Of a stretch of 64,000 nt of DNA, positions 9,131 through 18,050 are shown in pieces (position 1 is the first letter of the stretch; every line of letters starts with the position of its first letter). The DNA is from Prevotella sp. E2-28. GTDB taxonomy: Bacteria; Bacteroidota; Bacteroidia; Bacteroidales; Bacteroidaceae. Position numbers and translations under genes: made by a program. Location of the stretch: assembly GCF_022024055.1 (NCBI RefSeq), contig NZ_CP091788.1, positions 1,674,001 through 1,738,000 on the forward strand, read 5' to 3'. The notes beneath the pieces are model-generated. The model was given only the letters and a program-made list of their open reading frames with translations, made no database searches and was not told the origin of the DNA.

Positions 9131-12100
9131 TGGCAGACGATAAAGATAAGACCATAATACTGGGAAACAACGATAAGACTGTTGTTCTGGGAAACGACGA
9201 TAAAACCTTTGTTCCTGACAATGGTGATAAAACTGTTGTCCTTGGAGGTGACGATAAGACTGTTGTCCTAGGAAATAGTGATAAGACTGTTATTTTAGGG
9301 AACAACGACAAGACCGTTGTACTGGGGAATAGCGATAAAACTGTTGTACTAGGGAACAGCGATAAAACAGTAGTCCTGGGCGGCAATGATAAAACTGTTG
9401 TTCTTGGAGGTGATGATAAAACTGTGATGCTGGGTGGTAAATCGACTGCCAATAGTGATGTCACATTGATGGGAGGGTCTTCTGATGATGACTCTCTTGA
9501 ACGTACAATGCGCCCAGAGAGAGCAGCCTCACAGAACGATATGAACCGACCTTTAGTTAATGCTTTTAACTTGAAGGGACTGGATTATGAAGAGGTTTCT
9601 TGTCTAAGTGACAACTCAGGTGAAGCTCAAGTATATCTTGTTAGAAGAAATGGCAAAGAGTATGTTCTGAAGCTTTATTATCCCAATTTCGATATCAACA
9701 AAAAATTGCTCCAACTGGTTCGTTCTTTCCAGTTTGAGATGATTGTTGATTTGCAGGATTATGGTCGTACTTACGTAGATGGTAAGAATCGCTATTATGA
9801 GTTGATGGAGTATCTGAGAGGTGGCACCTTGAAGGATGTGAAAATTAATGGCGATTTTAACCGTTTCCGTCGTTTAACCCTTCAGGCAGCTGCAGCTTTG
9901 GCTTACTGTCATAAGAATCATTTGCTTCATAAGGACGTAAAACCCACCAACTATTTCTTCCGTGATGAGGCACAACAGGAGTTGGTTCTTGGTGACTTTG
10001 GTATCTCGTCTATTCAGGAAACAGAAGGAAAGTCTTTCCGTACAACTCAGGCTCGTACACCTATTTACGCAGCCCCTGAGATGTACACGGATGTGATCGA
10101 CGGTGTGGTTGAGATTACTTATGCCGCCGACTTCTACTCACTGGGTATGACCCTCTTCACATTATGGCTGGGTGAAAGTCCTATGAGCTCGAACGAGCGT
10201 GCCATGATGAAGCAGAAGAATGAGGGTCGTCTGCCACGTCTGAATGAACTTCCAGATAAGGTAAAGCAACTTATTCAGGGTCTGACTTCTGTTAATCAGA
10301 ATACCCGTTGGGGATATGATGAAGTGGAGCGTTGGTTCCTGGGTGAGGATGTGGCAGTAGATATCTCGTCACCGTTCCTTCGCTATCAGAGTTTTGTGGT
10401 TGACCCCGAGCGCAACCTCATTGCTGAGAACGTGAAGGAGTTGGTACCCATGCTGATTGCCAACGAGCAACTTGCTACTCATTATTTCTACAGCGGACGT
10501 ATTGTTCAGTGGTTGGAGCAGAGTGGTAACATAAAGTTGGCCACCCTTATCAAGGATATTCTGAACAACCGCTATCCTAACGATCAGAAAGCAGGCTATA
10601 TAGCGTCGTGCTTCGCTATGGAGCCCTCGCTGAAATATATAGATGTTAATGAGGCTGAGTGTGAAGATGTCTCTGACATCGTGATGGCACTTCTTTCCAA
10701 TCAGGATAAATATGCCATATTGCTGTTGAATCCCAATGATGCTCTTTTCCTCTGGCTTGAGGCGAAGGGTATTGGTGATGTAGCGCGATTACGCTCATAT
10801 TTCCAACCTGATGTAGATGGAAAGACCAGTGTGCTACGTATGGTATATGAATTGGATAAGAGTATTCCATTCATATCATATTTGCCATCTACGAACGTTC
10901 AGGAAATTGTACATGCCTTTGGCTATGAGAAAGTTAGAGAAGAAGATTGGCACGCCCTTTGTGATGGACGTCTTCTTTCATGGCTTTATTCTCATGCAGA
11001 TATGGCTGTATGTGAGGCAGTAAGACAGCTAACGCTGAATCAGGAGTATTCTAAAGCACTGGCTTATAAGATACTCTATAAGATTGAACCAGATACTGCT
11101 TATGATTTGAAAGAAGCTGATACACCAGAGAAAATCGGTACGCTGTTGGCTTATGAACTCGTTAAGGTACAACGTTTACCTGAAAATGAGGTCAAGGAGC
11201 AGTTGATGGAGTTTATCGATTCTAATGACCGCTTCTATTTCTATGCGAAGCAGAAAGGCTGGAAGAGGTTGATTAATGAGGCAAATAGATGCTTTGACTT
11301 GAATTCAGAAGAAAACAGGGAGCGTCTGAGTGCTTATGATTTACGTACGGCCTTATATCGTTTCTGCAAGATATTAGGAGGTAAGCCCGTCTATTTCTTA
11401 CCGAATGGTATCACACTCAACGATGGAAAGAGTGTAGATTCAAAGAAGTATCCGCAAATCAGAATGGAAATTCGCAATGGTGCGTTTATGCAGTGGTTAG
11501 CGGTATTCTATCATGAGAATCCTGATCAGACGTTTGAGGAAGAGTATAGTTATGAACGGGAATTGGAAAGTTGGGTGAATAAGCTTGGAGAGCTCGATCC
11601 CCAGAGTGTCTATTTCCGCCGTTATACAAAAGCGCTTGAGGAAACCAAAGCACGTGTCAGTGAAGTACGCAGCGAATGGCAGGCTGCACGATATAGGGAT
11701 GCCTTCTTCCGTTTCGGCTTCTATGGTCTTATTGGCTTATGGGTTCTACTGGTACTTGTTTTCGGTCTTGATGACCGTACGTATATATTCAAGAATCCTT
11801 TAAAGACGATTATTTATCCTTTGGGTATTACGACAGGTCTTATTGTGGGCGTACGCGCATATTTTAGAGGTTATGGCGCTTTGGCTTCGACGTTGTTTGG
11901 CGGCTTTGGACTTATAACGGCTTTTGCACCTTTCTATGCCTTGCGATTTATAGACAGAGAAGTCCCTGCATTATTCCATGTCGTTGTACTTCTATTTACA
12001 GCCGTCTATGCATTCGTGGCCAAAATCTCAGACTTCAGTCGAGATGAGAAGGCTGATGCTAAATTTATCAATGAGACCCTGAAGAAAGAAGATATCAAAT

Positions 12101-12303
12101 CTACGCTTCTGGAACCTTTATATTATACATTCAAGACGAAATCACAACGATATAAGGCATCACATTTTAGTGTCCTTGATGAGATTGACGACCAGATTCA
12201 CTCCATTTCAGGAGAATCTAATATCCACTATGCACTCTGGTCGCTGTTGGTTATCGTCATGATTGTAGAACTCTGCTTATTTAGTTTTCATGTAATTGGA
12301 TAG
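9130..12303 (+). CDS. Membrane Ser/Thr protein kinase with N-terminal DKTVVLG repeats
   Basis: 1057 residues. Residues 6-104 are eleven 9-residue repeats of the form DKTVVLGxx. A Hanks-type kinase domain covers about 150-410: catalytic Lys181 in YVLKLY, catalytic loop HKDVKPTN (HKD at 267-269, in place of HRD), DFG at 289-291, and APE at 315-317. A long helical region of about 400 residues follows, then about four membrane segments (FGFYGLIGLWVLLVLVFGL onward) and a last hydrophobic segment at the C-terminus. The kinase therefore faces the cytoplasm. The same operon holds a PP2C phosphatase and an FHA phosphothreonine reader, the normal partners of such kinases. The repeat threonines have Leu at +3, which suits FHA binding; that role is inference. 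Confidence 0.88.
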   Translation: MADDKDKTIILGNNDKTVVLGNDDKTFVPDNGDKTVVLGGDDKTVVLGNSDKTVILGNNDKTVVLGNSDKTVVLGNSDKTVVLGGNDKTVVLGGDDKTVMLGGKSTANSDVTLMGGSSDDDSLERTMRPERAASQNDMNRPLVNAFNLKGLDYEEVSCLSDNSGEAQVYLVRRNGKEYVLKLYYPNFDINKKLLQLVRSFQFEMIVDLQDYGRTYVDGKNRYYELMEYLRGGTLKDVKINGDFNRFRRLTLQAAAALAYCHKNHLLHKDVKPTNYFFRDEAQQELVLGDFGISSIQETEGKSFRTTQARTPIYAAPEMYTDVIDGVVEITYAADFYSLGMTLFTLWLGESPMSSNERAMMKQKNEGRLPRLNELPDKVKQLIQGLTSVNQNTRWGYDEVERWFLGEDVAVDISSPFLRYQSFVVDPERNLIAENVKELVPMLIANEQLATHYFYSGRIVQWLEQSGNIKLATLIKDILNNRYPNDQKAGYIASCFAMEPSLKYIDVNEAECEDVSDIVMALLSNQDKYAILLLNPNDALFLWLEAKGIGDVARLRSYFQPDVDGKTSVLRMVYELDKSIPFISYLPSTNVQEIVHAFGYEKVREEDWHALCDGRLLSWLYSHADMAVCEAVRQLTLNQEYSKALAYKILYKIEPDTAYDLKEADTPEKIGTLLAYELVKVQRLPENEVKEQLMEFIDSNDRFYFYAKQKGWKRLINEANRCFDLNSEENRERLSAYDLRTALYRFCKILGGKPVYFLPNGITLNDGKSVDSKKYPQIRMEIRNGAFMQWLAVFYHENPDQTFEEEYSYERELESWVNKLGELDPQSVYFRRYTKALEETKARVSEVRSEWQAARYRDAFFRFGFYGLIGLWVLLVLVFGLDDRTYIFKNPLKTIIYPLGITTGLIVGVRAYFRGYGALASTLFGGFGLITAFAPFYALRFIDREVPALFHVVVLLFTAVYAFVAKISDFSRDEKADAKFINETLKKEDIKSTLLEPLYYTFKTKSQRYKASHFSVLDEIDDQIHSISGESNIHYALWSLLVIVMIVELCLFSFHVIG
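9145..9441 (+). repeat. 27-bp in-frame repeats encoding DKTVVLG units
   Basis: Eleven consecutive 27-bp units within the kinase gene encode DKT(V/I/F)(V/I/M)(L/P)-type 9-mers. Third-codon positions vary between units while the amino acids are kept, so selection acts on the peptide and not just on the DNA. Confidence 0.9.
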
Positions 12304-12342
12304 CAGGGTCAGTACAAGAACAATGCAACGAGAGAACGTACA

Positions 12343-15300
12343 ATGAATTGCGAACATTGTCATAAGGAAAATAGAAACATTGCCAAATTCTGCAAATGGT
12401 GTGGAAGGCCAATGGTATCGCAGCATGTGCTCGATAAATTGGTGGGACTGTCTGATGTGAAGTCTCAACTGAAAACCATTGTAGATACCTATGCATACTT
12501 GAGAACACGCAAGGATATAGCAACGGTTCGTCTATCAGTCAACAGCATCATCATGGGTGAGACTGGAACTGGTAAGACAGCCTTAGCAGAGATAATCCGT
12601 GATTACTTCTGTCAACAGCAGATAATTAGTAAGCCGAAACTGACGATGGTGGATGCTGTAGATTATCAACGCTTTGTGGATCAGTGGGATGAGAATATCA
12701 AGAAAGCAAAGGATGGCATTTTGTTCTTCGACAATGTACAGAAGTTATTACCCGATAAATATTCTAATCAGGTAAATCCGCTCGATAAACTGTTTGTCGA
12801 GATGGATAAATGGGGAGGAAACCCTATTGTGATTCTCGCTGGTTTGCCTAAGGGCTTCGAGGAGTTCCTCGAGAATAACCCTGCAGTGAAAAACCGCTTT
12901 AAATATATGTTCCGTCTGCCTGTTCCTAATTGTCAGGAACTGTGCGATATGGTAAAGCTTCAGTTGAATAACAAATATGGTATATCTGCATTCTCAGAAG
13001 AGGCTGATAAGCAGTTAAACCGTTACTTCAAATACCAGATAAAGATTAAAGATGAGACCTTCGGTAATGCTCATCTGGCAATGAAAACAGCCGAAGATAT
13101 CTTCTCGTCGTTTATCAGTCGAGGCGGAAAAGATTCTTTAGTTGAGAAAGATGATATCAAGGGATATGTGCCTGAAGAGCGTTCGCTTGATGATATTCTC
13201 AATGAATTAGATAGCTTCATCGGTATGACCGAGGTGAAACAGGCTGTTCGCGAGATGGCTTATACTGTTCAGAACAGTCTGCAGCGTGCTGAACGAGGAC
13301 TTGGTGAGGTTCAAAAGATATCTATGCACACGGTTTTGACGGGTAATCCTGGTACGGGTAAGACAACCATAGCTCGTAAACTTGGCGAGATTCTTGCTGC
13401 GATAGGTTATCTGGATTCTGGTCATGTGGTAGAAGTTGACCGTTCTAAGATGGTGTCGCAGTATATGGGAGAAACACCTAAGGTTGTCAATGAGTTGTGC
13501 GACAAGGCAATGGGTGGTATCCTTTTCGTTGATGAGGCCTATACACTTGCACCCGTTAGTCAGTCAGGCGATCGTGATGCTCAGGGTGCTCAGGCGTTAG
13601 AGACACTGATGAAGCGAATGGAGGATGACCGCGACAAGTTCGTTGTCATTGCTGCAGGCTACAGGATGGAGATGGATAACCTGTTCCGTATAAACCCAGG
13701 TGTGCGTAGTCGTTTCAATTATTTCCTGAATCTTGAGGACTATAATCCAGAGGAACTGTATCAGATTATGCAGATGTTTGCTAAAGAAAAGCAATACGTT
13801 ATATCTGCAGAAGCAGAGAAACTGGTACGTAAGAAGATTAAGGAGATGTATGACCAACGCGATAAGGACTTCGCCAACGGTCGTACGATGCGTCAGCTCT
13901 TTGATGAGATGTGCAAACGTCAGGCAAGCAGACTGCAAAAGGGAGAAGTCTCGAATATGTCTGATGAACAGCTGATGACTATCGAAGCACAGGATATCCC
14001 ATACGAGGCTCCACGTGTTGTTGACTATTCTGAATGTCTGAAGAAGTTCGACGGAATGGTTGGCTTGGAGTCGGTAAAGAAAGAGGTGACAAGTCTTGCT
14101 GCCTTCCTTACCCTACAAATCAAGCGTGGCGATACCAACACGTTCCAGGGAAAACATTACGTCTTCACGGGTAACCCTGGTACAGGTAAGACTACGGTGG
14201 CTCGCATCATGGCTGATGTATTCAAGACGTTGGGTATTCTTTCTCGCGGACAACTGATTGAAGCCGACCGCTCAAAACTTGTGGCAGGCTATTCTGGCCA
14301 GACGGCTATTAAGACCAATCAGTTGATTGACTCTGCTATGGGTGGTGTGCTCTTTATTGATGAGGCTTATACGCTGAAGTCCAATGATCAGGACTCATTT
14401 GGTAATGAAGCTATCGACACCCTTCTGAAACGTTTGGAGGACGACCGTGGTAAGTTCATTTGTATCGTGGCTGGCTATACAGACCAGATGCATGACTTTA
14501 TTGATTCTAACCCCGGATTGAAGAGTCGTTTTACGCAGACCATTCATTTCGAAGACTATACACCTGACGAGTTGACGCAGATATTCATTAATATGGCAAC
14601 GGCAAAGAATTTCGTACTTGATGATGAGATGCAATCAGCCTTGCATCGTCAGTTCGAACAGCTGTACCTGCGTCGTGACAAGAACTTCGGTAATGCCCGT
14701 GAGGCTCGCCGTATCTTCGATCAGACCGTAGAGCGTCAGAGTGAGCGACTCGTGAAAGCTATGAGTCAGCCCGATGTCCAGGTATGTGATGATAATGCAG
14801 ACGGATTCCTGTTCGAGGATATGTATAAGTTGACGGTAGAAGACCTGCCGATGGCTCAGAATACTGCAGCCCGTCCGTTGGATGAAGTACTCGCAGAACT
14901 GGATGAATTTATTGGAATGCGCTCAGTTAAGAATGCTATTCGCCGTCTTGCCGTACAGAGTATGTTTATCAAACAGCGTGCAGCAATGGGTGCTGGTAGC
15001 GTACAGCAGATGACAATGAACTTTATCCTGACGGGTAATCCTGGTACAGGTAAGACATCTATTGCACGTAAGATGGGTGAGGTGCTTCAGTCTATGGAGA
15101 TTCTGCCTACATCGAATGTGATAGAAGCCAGTCGTGCTACGCTGGTTGGAAAATATATGGGTGAAACACCAAAGATTGTCAACTCTATGTGTGACAAGGC
15201 TATGGGTGGTATCCTCTTCATTGATGAGGCCTATACGCTGTCTGATCAAAACGACCAGTATGGTAAGGAGGCTATTGATACACTGATGAAACGTATGGAG

Positions 15301-15690
15301 GATGACCGCGGTAAGTTCGTGGTTATCGTGGCTGGCTATCAGGATAAGATGGAGCAGTTCCTGATGATGAATGCCGGACTGGCCAGTCGCTTCACCTATA
15401 AGCTTCATATTGAAGACTACACGCAAGAGGAACTATTTGCCATCTTCAAGAAAATGGCAGAGAAGCAGGACTACACGTTGTCGGCCCCAGCCGAATTCAA
15501 GGCTTTGGATGTTATCTGTCAGATGTTGGAGACCAAGGACGAGACATTTGGCAATGCGCGTGAGATTCGAAACCTGCTTGATGAAACAATACAGCAACTC
15601 TCTATCCGCGTATCAAATATGCCGCCTGAGACTGTTACTAAAGAAACGTATCAGCTCATTCTGCCTGAGGATATCAAGGATAGGCTGTAG
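12343..15690 (+). CDS. Zinc-ribbon protein with four tandem CbbX/SpoVK-type AAA+ domains
   Basis: 1115 residues. An N-terminal zinc ribbon (CEHC...CKWC, residues 3-20) is followed by four AAA+ modules of the CbxX/CfqX family. Walker A motifs are at about 72-79 (GETGTGKT), 334-341, 610-617 and 898-905 (all GNPGTGKT). Walker B motifs are at about 125-131, 393-399, 669-675 and 957-962; modules 2-4 have (I/V)LF(V/I)DEAYTL, while module 1 has ILFFDN, lacking the catalytic Glu. Modules 2 and 4 resemble each other most (MGETPK...CDKAMGGILF). Single-domain relatives remodel protein complexes (CbbX on Rubisco) or occur with sporulation and type VII secretion genes. Four copies in one chain are unusual. 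It lies 39 bp after the kinase gene. The substrate is unknown. Confidence 0.87.
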   Translation: MNCEHCHKENRNIAKFCKWCGRPMVSQHVLDKLVGLSDVKSQLKTIVDTYAYLRTRKDIATVRLSVNSIIMGETGTGKTALAEIIRDYFCQQQIISKPKLTMVDAVDYQRFVDQWDENIKKAKDGILFFDNVQKLLPDKYSNQVNPLDKLFVEMDKWGGNPIVILAGLPKGFEEFLENNPAVKNRFKYMFRLPVPNCQELCDMVKLQLNNKYGISAFSEEADKQLNRYFKYQIKIKDETFGNAHLAMKTAEDIFSSFISRGGKDSLVEKDDIKGYVPEERSLDDILNELDSFIGMTEVKQAVREMAYTVQNSLQRAERGLGEVQKISMHTVLTGNPGTGKTTIARKLGEILAAIGYLDSGHVVEVDRSKMVSQYMGETPKVVNELCDKAMGGILFVDEAYTLAPVSQSGDRDAQGAQALETLMKRMEDDRDKFVVIAAGYRMEMDNLFRINPGVRSRFNYFLNLEDYNPEELYQIMQMFAKEKQYVISAEAEKLVRKKIKEMYDQRDKDFANGRTMRQLFDEMCKRQASRLQKGEVSNMSDEQLMTIEAQDIPYEAPRVVDYSECLKKFDGMVGLESVKKEVTSLAAFLTLQIKRGDTNTFQGKHYVFTGNPGTGKTTVARIMADVFKTLGILSRGQLIEADRSKLVAGYSGQTAIKTNQLIDSAMGGVLFIDEAYTLKSNDQDSFGNEAIDTLLKRLEDDRGKFICIVAGYTDQMHDFIDSNPGLKSRFTQTIHFEDYTPDELTQIFINMATAKNFVLDDEMQSALHRQFEQLYLRRDKNFGNAREARRIFDQTVERQSERLVKAMSQPDVQVCDDNADGFLFEDMYKLTVEDLPMAQNTAARPLDEVLAELDEFIGMRSVKNAIRRLAVQSMFIKQRAAMGAGSVQQMTMNFILTGNPGTGKTSIARKMGEVLQSMEILPTSNVIEASRATLVGKYMGETPKIVNSMCDKAMGGILFIDEAYTLSDQNDQYGKEAIDTLMKRMEDDRGKFVVIVAGYQDKMEQFLMMNAGLASRFTYKLHIEDYTQEELFAIFKKMAEKQDYTLSAPAEFKALDVICQMLETKDETFGNAREIRNLLDETIQQLSIRVSNMPPETVTKETYQLILPEDIKDRL

Positions 15691-15728
15691 AAGAAAGAAT
15701 TTAATGCAAGAACCAAAATTCGTATAGA

Positions 15729-16328
15729 ATGATTATATGTCCGAATTGTAAGGAAGAAATCGAAGATGACTCCTGTTACTGTGACCAATGTGGACAGGCT
15801 TTATTATATTGTGAGCGTTGCGGACGTGTAGGTTTGGGCCGACGCTGTACTTCATGTGGTGGTATGATGCTGGCAGCTGGCGATTTCCAGCAGCGTCAGG
15901 ACGTATCAGCTATGTCCGTATCTGTCTCTATGCGTCAGATATCTCAGCGTAGCTCTGTCATGACAAGTAGTGGAAGTAACAGCAACAGAGGATTTATTCC
16001 AGTTACTCCAACATTGGGTGGTATGACCCAATTGCAACTATATAATGATTCTTTGGGAATACGAATTGTAGGTATCAATGGTGGTGTTATAGGCAGAAAA
16101 CAGGGACCTTATATACATTTCTTTAAGAATCAGATGTATGTCTCTGGTGCTCATGCCAAAATACTTTTCCGTTCAGATATTGGTTGGTGTATTGTTGATT
16201 TGAACTCGTCTAATGGTACCAAACTTAACGATCACCGCTTACAACCCGACGTAGAGATGTCATTAAAAAACGGAGATATCGTCACCATTGCTAATGTGGT
16301 ACTGAAAGTTAGCATAAACGGAAATTAA
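15729..16328 (+). CDS. Zinc-ribbon and FHA domain protein
   Basis: 199 residues. The N-terminal zinc ribbons (CPNC/CDQCG, CERCG/CTSCG, residues about 4-45) are followed by a Ser-rich linker of about 50 residues. The C-terminal FHA domain (about 95-199) shows the canonical binding residues: GR in GVIGRKQ, the SxxH of YVSGAHAKI, and the Asn-Gly of DLNSSNGTKLND. FHA domains bind phosphothreonine peptides. With a kinase and PP2C beside it, it is probably the reader of the kinase's phospho-sites. The next gene follows after 13 bp. Confidence 0.9.
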   Translation: MIICPNCKEEIEDDSCYCDQCGQALLYCERCGRVGLGRRCTSCGGMMLAAGDFQQRQDVSAMSVSVSMRQISQRSSVMTSSGSNSNRGFIPVTPTLGGMTQLQLYNDSLGIRIVGINGGVIGRKQGPYIHFFKNQMYVSGAHAKILFRSDIGWCIVDLNSSNGTKLNDHRLQPDVEMSLKNGDIVTIANVVLKVSINGN

Positions 16329-16341
16329 AAATATTGATAAC

Positions 16342-17088
16342 ATGTCACATTTAAACATATCAGCTTCAAGCAGAACAGGATGTGTAAGAACAAACAATGA
16401 GGATATGATCCTCGTTGGAGAAGAACTGCTACGTAATGGATTAAGTCACGCAGATTTTGAAACAACAGACTCCAATCGGTGTATGCTTGCCATAGCTGAT
16501 GGTATGGGAGGACATAATTGTGGTGAGGTTGCTAGTTACGATGCGCTGACCAACATGAGTTTTTACTTCAAGGATTTACCCTCTAATCTCGATGAGAAGG
16601 ATTTCGTAGATGCGATGACCAATTGGCTTAAAAGCATCTGTCTGGCTGTCGATGCCAAAGGAAAAGAGAATCCTATGTACAAGGGTATGGGTACCACGTT
16701 TGTTGCTTTGACTTATTATTCTGGACGCTATTATTGGCTGAATTGTGGTGACAGCAGACTTTACAGACTTCGTGATGGAGAACTGCGACAACTTACAACA
16801 GACCATTCCCTGAGCAATGCTTTAGGCTTAATGACACACTCTAGTCAGATTGTCAATTGTATTGGCGGGGGTACGACGGAAGCCTATATTGACATAGAGA
16901 ACATTACTGATGATGTAAAGAAAGGTGATGTGTATATGCTCTGTAGTGACGGCTTGACAGATATGATTACCGATTCTGAAGTCAAGGAATTATTAAGTCG
17001 GTCGCTTGAAGCTGATACGTTATGTGAAGCAGCTGATAATGCAGGAGGATATGATAATGTTTCAGTTATTGTACTAAAGATAGAATAG
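16342..17088 (+). CDS. PP2C-family Ser/Thr protein phosphatase
   Basis: 248 residues; a metal-dependent PPM/PP2C phosphatase, here probably reversing the operon's kinase. Motifs in order: RTGCVRTNNEDM (metal-binding Asp21), IADGMGGHNCGE (Asp53 region), GMGTTFVAL, NCGDSRLYRLRDG, LCSDGLTDMI, and the C-terminal GGYDNVSVIVLK. All the metal-ligand Asp positions appear intact, so it should be active. It is cytoplasmic, with no signal or membrane segment. metA starts 22 bp later and may be read through from the same transcript. Confidence 0.93.
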   Translation: MSHLNISASSRTGCVRTNNEDMILVGEELLRNGLSHADFETTDSNRCMLAIADGMGGHNCGEVASYDALTNMSFYFKDLPSNLDEKDFVDAMTNWLKSICLAVDAKGKENPMYKGMGTTFVALTYYSGRYYWLNCGDSRLYRLRDGELRQLTTDHSLSNALGLMTHSSQIVNCIGGGTTEAYIDIENITDDVKKGDVYMLCSDGLTDMITDSEVKELLSRSLEADTLCEAADNAGGYDNVSVIVLKIE

Positions 17089-17110
17089 ATTTAAACGTAG
17101 AATATATTAT

Positions 17111-18028
17111 ATGCCATTAAGATTACCAGACAGGTTGCCCGCGATAGATATTCTGAAGCGTGAGAATATCTTTGTAATGGATAACTCGAGGGCTCATTCA
17201 CAGGATATCCGTCCACTGAGGATTGTGATCCTGAACCTGATGCCGCTAAAGATTACAACAGAGACAGACCTTATCCGACTGCTTTCAAATACTCCGTTGC
17301 AGTTGGATATCAACTTCATGAAGTTGAAGAGTCATACACCGAAGAATACGCCTATAGAGCACATGATGATGTTCTATCGTGATTTTGAGTCAATGCGTAA
17401 TGAGAAGTTCGATGGTATGATTATTACGGGAGCTCCCGTAGAGACGATGGATTATGAGGAGGTGACGTATTGGGACGAGATAGTGGAAATCTTCAATTGG
17501 GCTCGTACACACGTCACCAGTACGTTGTATATTTGCTGGGCAGCTCAGGCAGGCCTGTATCATTATTATGGTGTGCCTAAGTACCCGCTTCAGAAAAAGA
17601 TGTTTGGTATCTTCGAACAGCACACCCTTCAACCTCAGATGCCTATATTCCGAGGCTTTGATGATAAGTTCATGATGCCTCATAGTCGTCATACAGAGAT
17701 TCGCAAGGAGGATATCCTGCTTCATCCAGAACTGGAACTTCTAGCTGAGTCTGATGATAGTGGCGTATGTATTGTGATGGCTCGTGGAGGACGTGAGTTC
17801 TTTATTACGGGTCACATGGAGTATTCGCCCAACACGCTGGATACAGAGTTTAAACGCGATTTTGGTGTGCGCGATGATGTCGAGTTGCCTCGCAATTATT
17901 ATCGCAATGATGACCCGTCGCAGCCTCCTATGGTATCATGGCGTGCTCATGCGAACCTCTTTTATAATAACTGGATTAACTATTACGTTTATCAAGAGAC
18001 GCCGTTTGATATCAATAAGATTGAGTAG
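17111..18028 (+). CDS. metA: Homoserine O-acyltransferase (MetA type)
   Basis: 305 residues; activates homoserine for methionine synthesis. Catalytic Cys142 is in YICWAAQ, and the His and Glu of the triad are in ITGHMEY. The residue reported to set acyl-CoA choice is at ITGAPVET: Glu111, as in MetA enzymes that use acetyl-CoA, where E. coli has Gly. Despite the usual succinyltransferase label, an acetyltransferase is predicted. The length is normal. No strong promoter of its own was seen in the 22 bp before it. Confidence 0.93.
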   Translation: MPLRLPDRLPAIDILKRENIFVMDNSRAHSQDIRPLRIVILNLMPLKITTETDLIRLLSNTPLQLDINFMKLKSHTPKNTPIEHMMMFYRDFESMRNEKFDGMIITGAPVETMDYEEVTYWDEIVEIFNWARTHVTSTLYICWAAQAGLYHYYGVPKYPLQKKMFGIFEQHTLQPQMPIFRGFDDKFMMPHSRHTEIRKEDILLHPELELLAESDDSGVCIVMARGGREFFITGHMEYSPNTLDTEFKRDFGVRDDVELPRNYYRNDDPSQPPMVSWRAHANLFYNNWINYYVYQETPFDINKIE

Positions 18029-18050
18029 GCTTGAGATATAAGGGTTAGAG

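Noticed and set aside
8228..17088. Type VI or type VII secretion locus
   Set aside because: FHA, kinase, PP2C and a CbxX-type AAA protein fit, but no structural secretion gene (TssB/C, EccC/EssC, WXG100) is present in the window.
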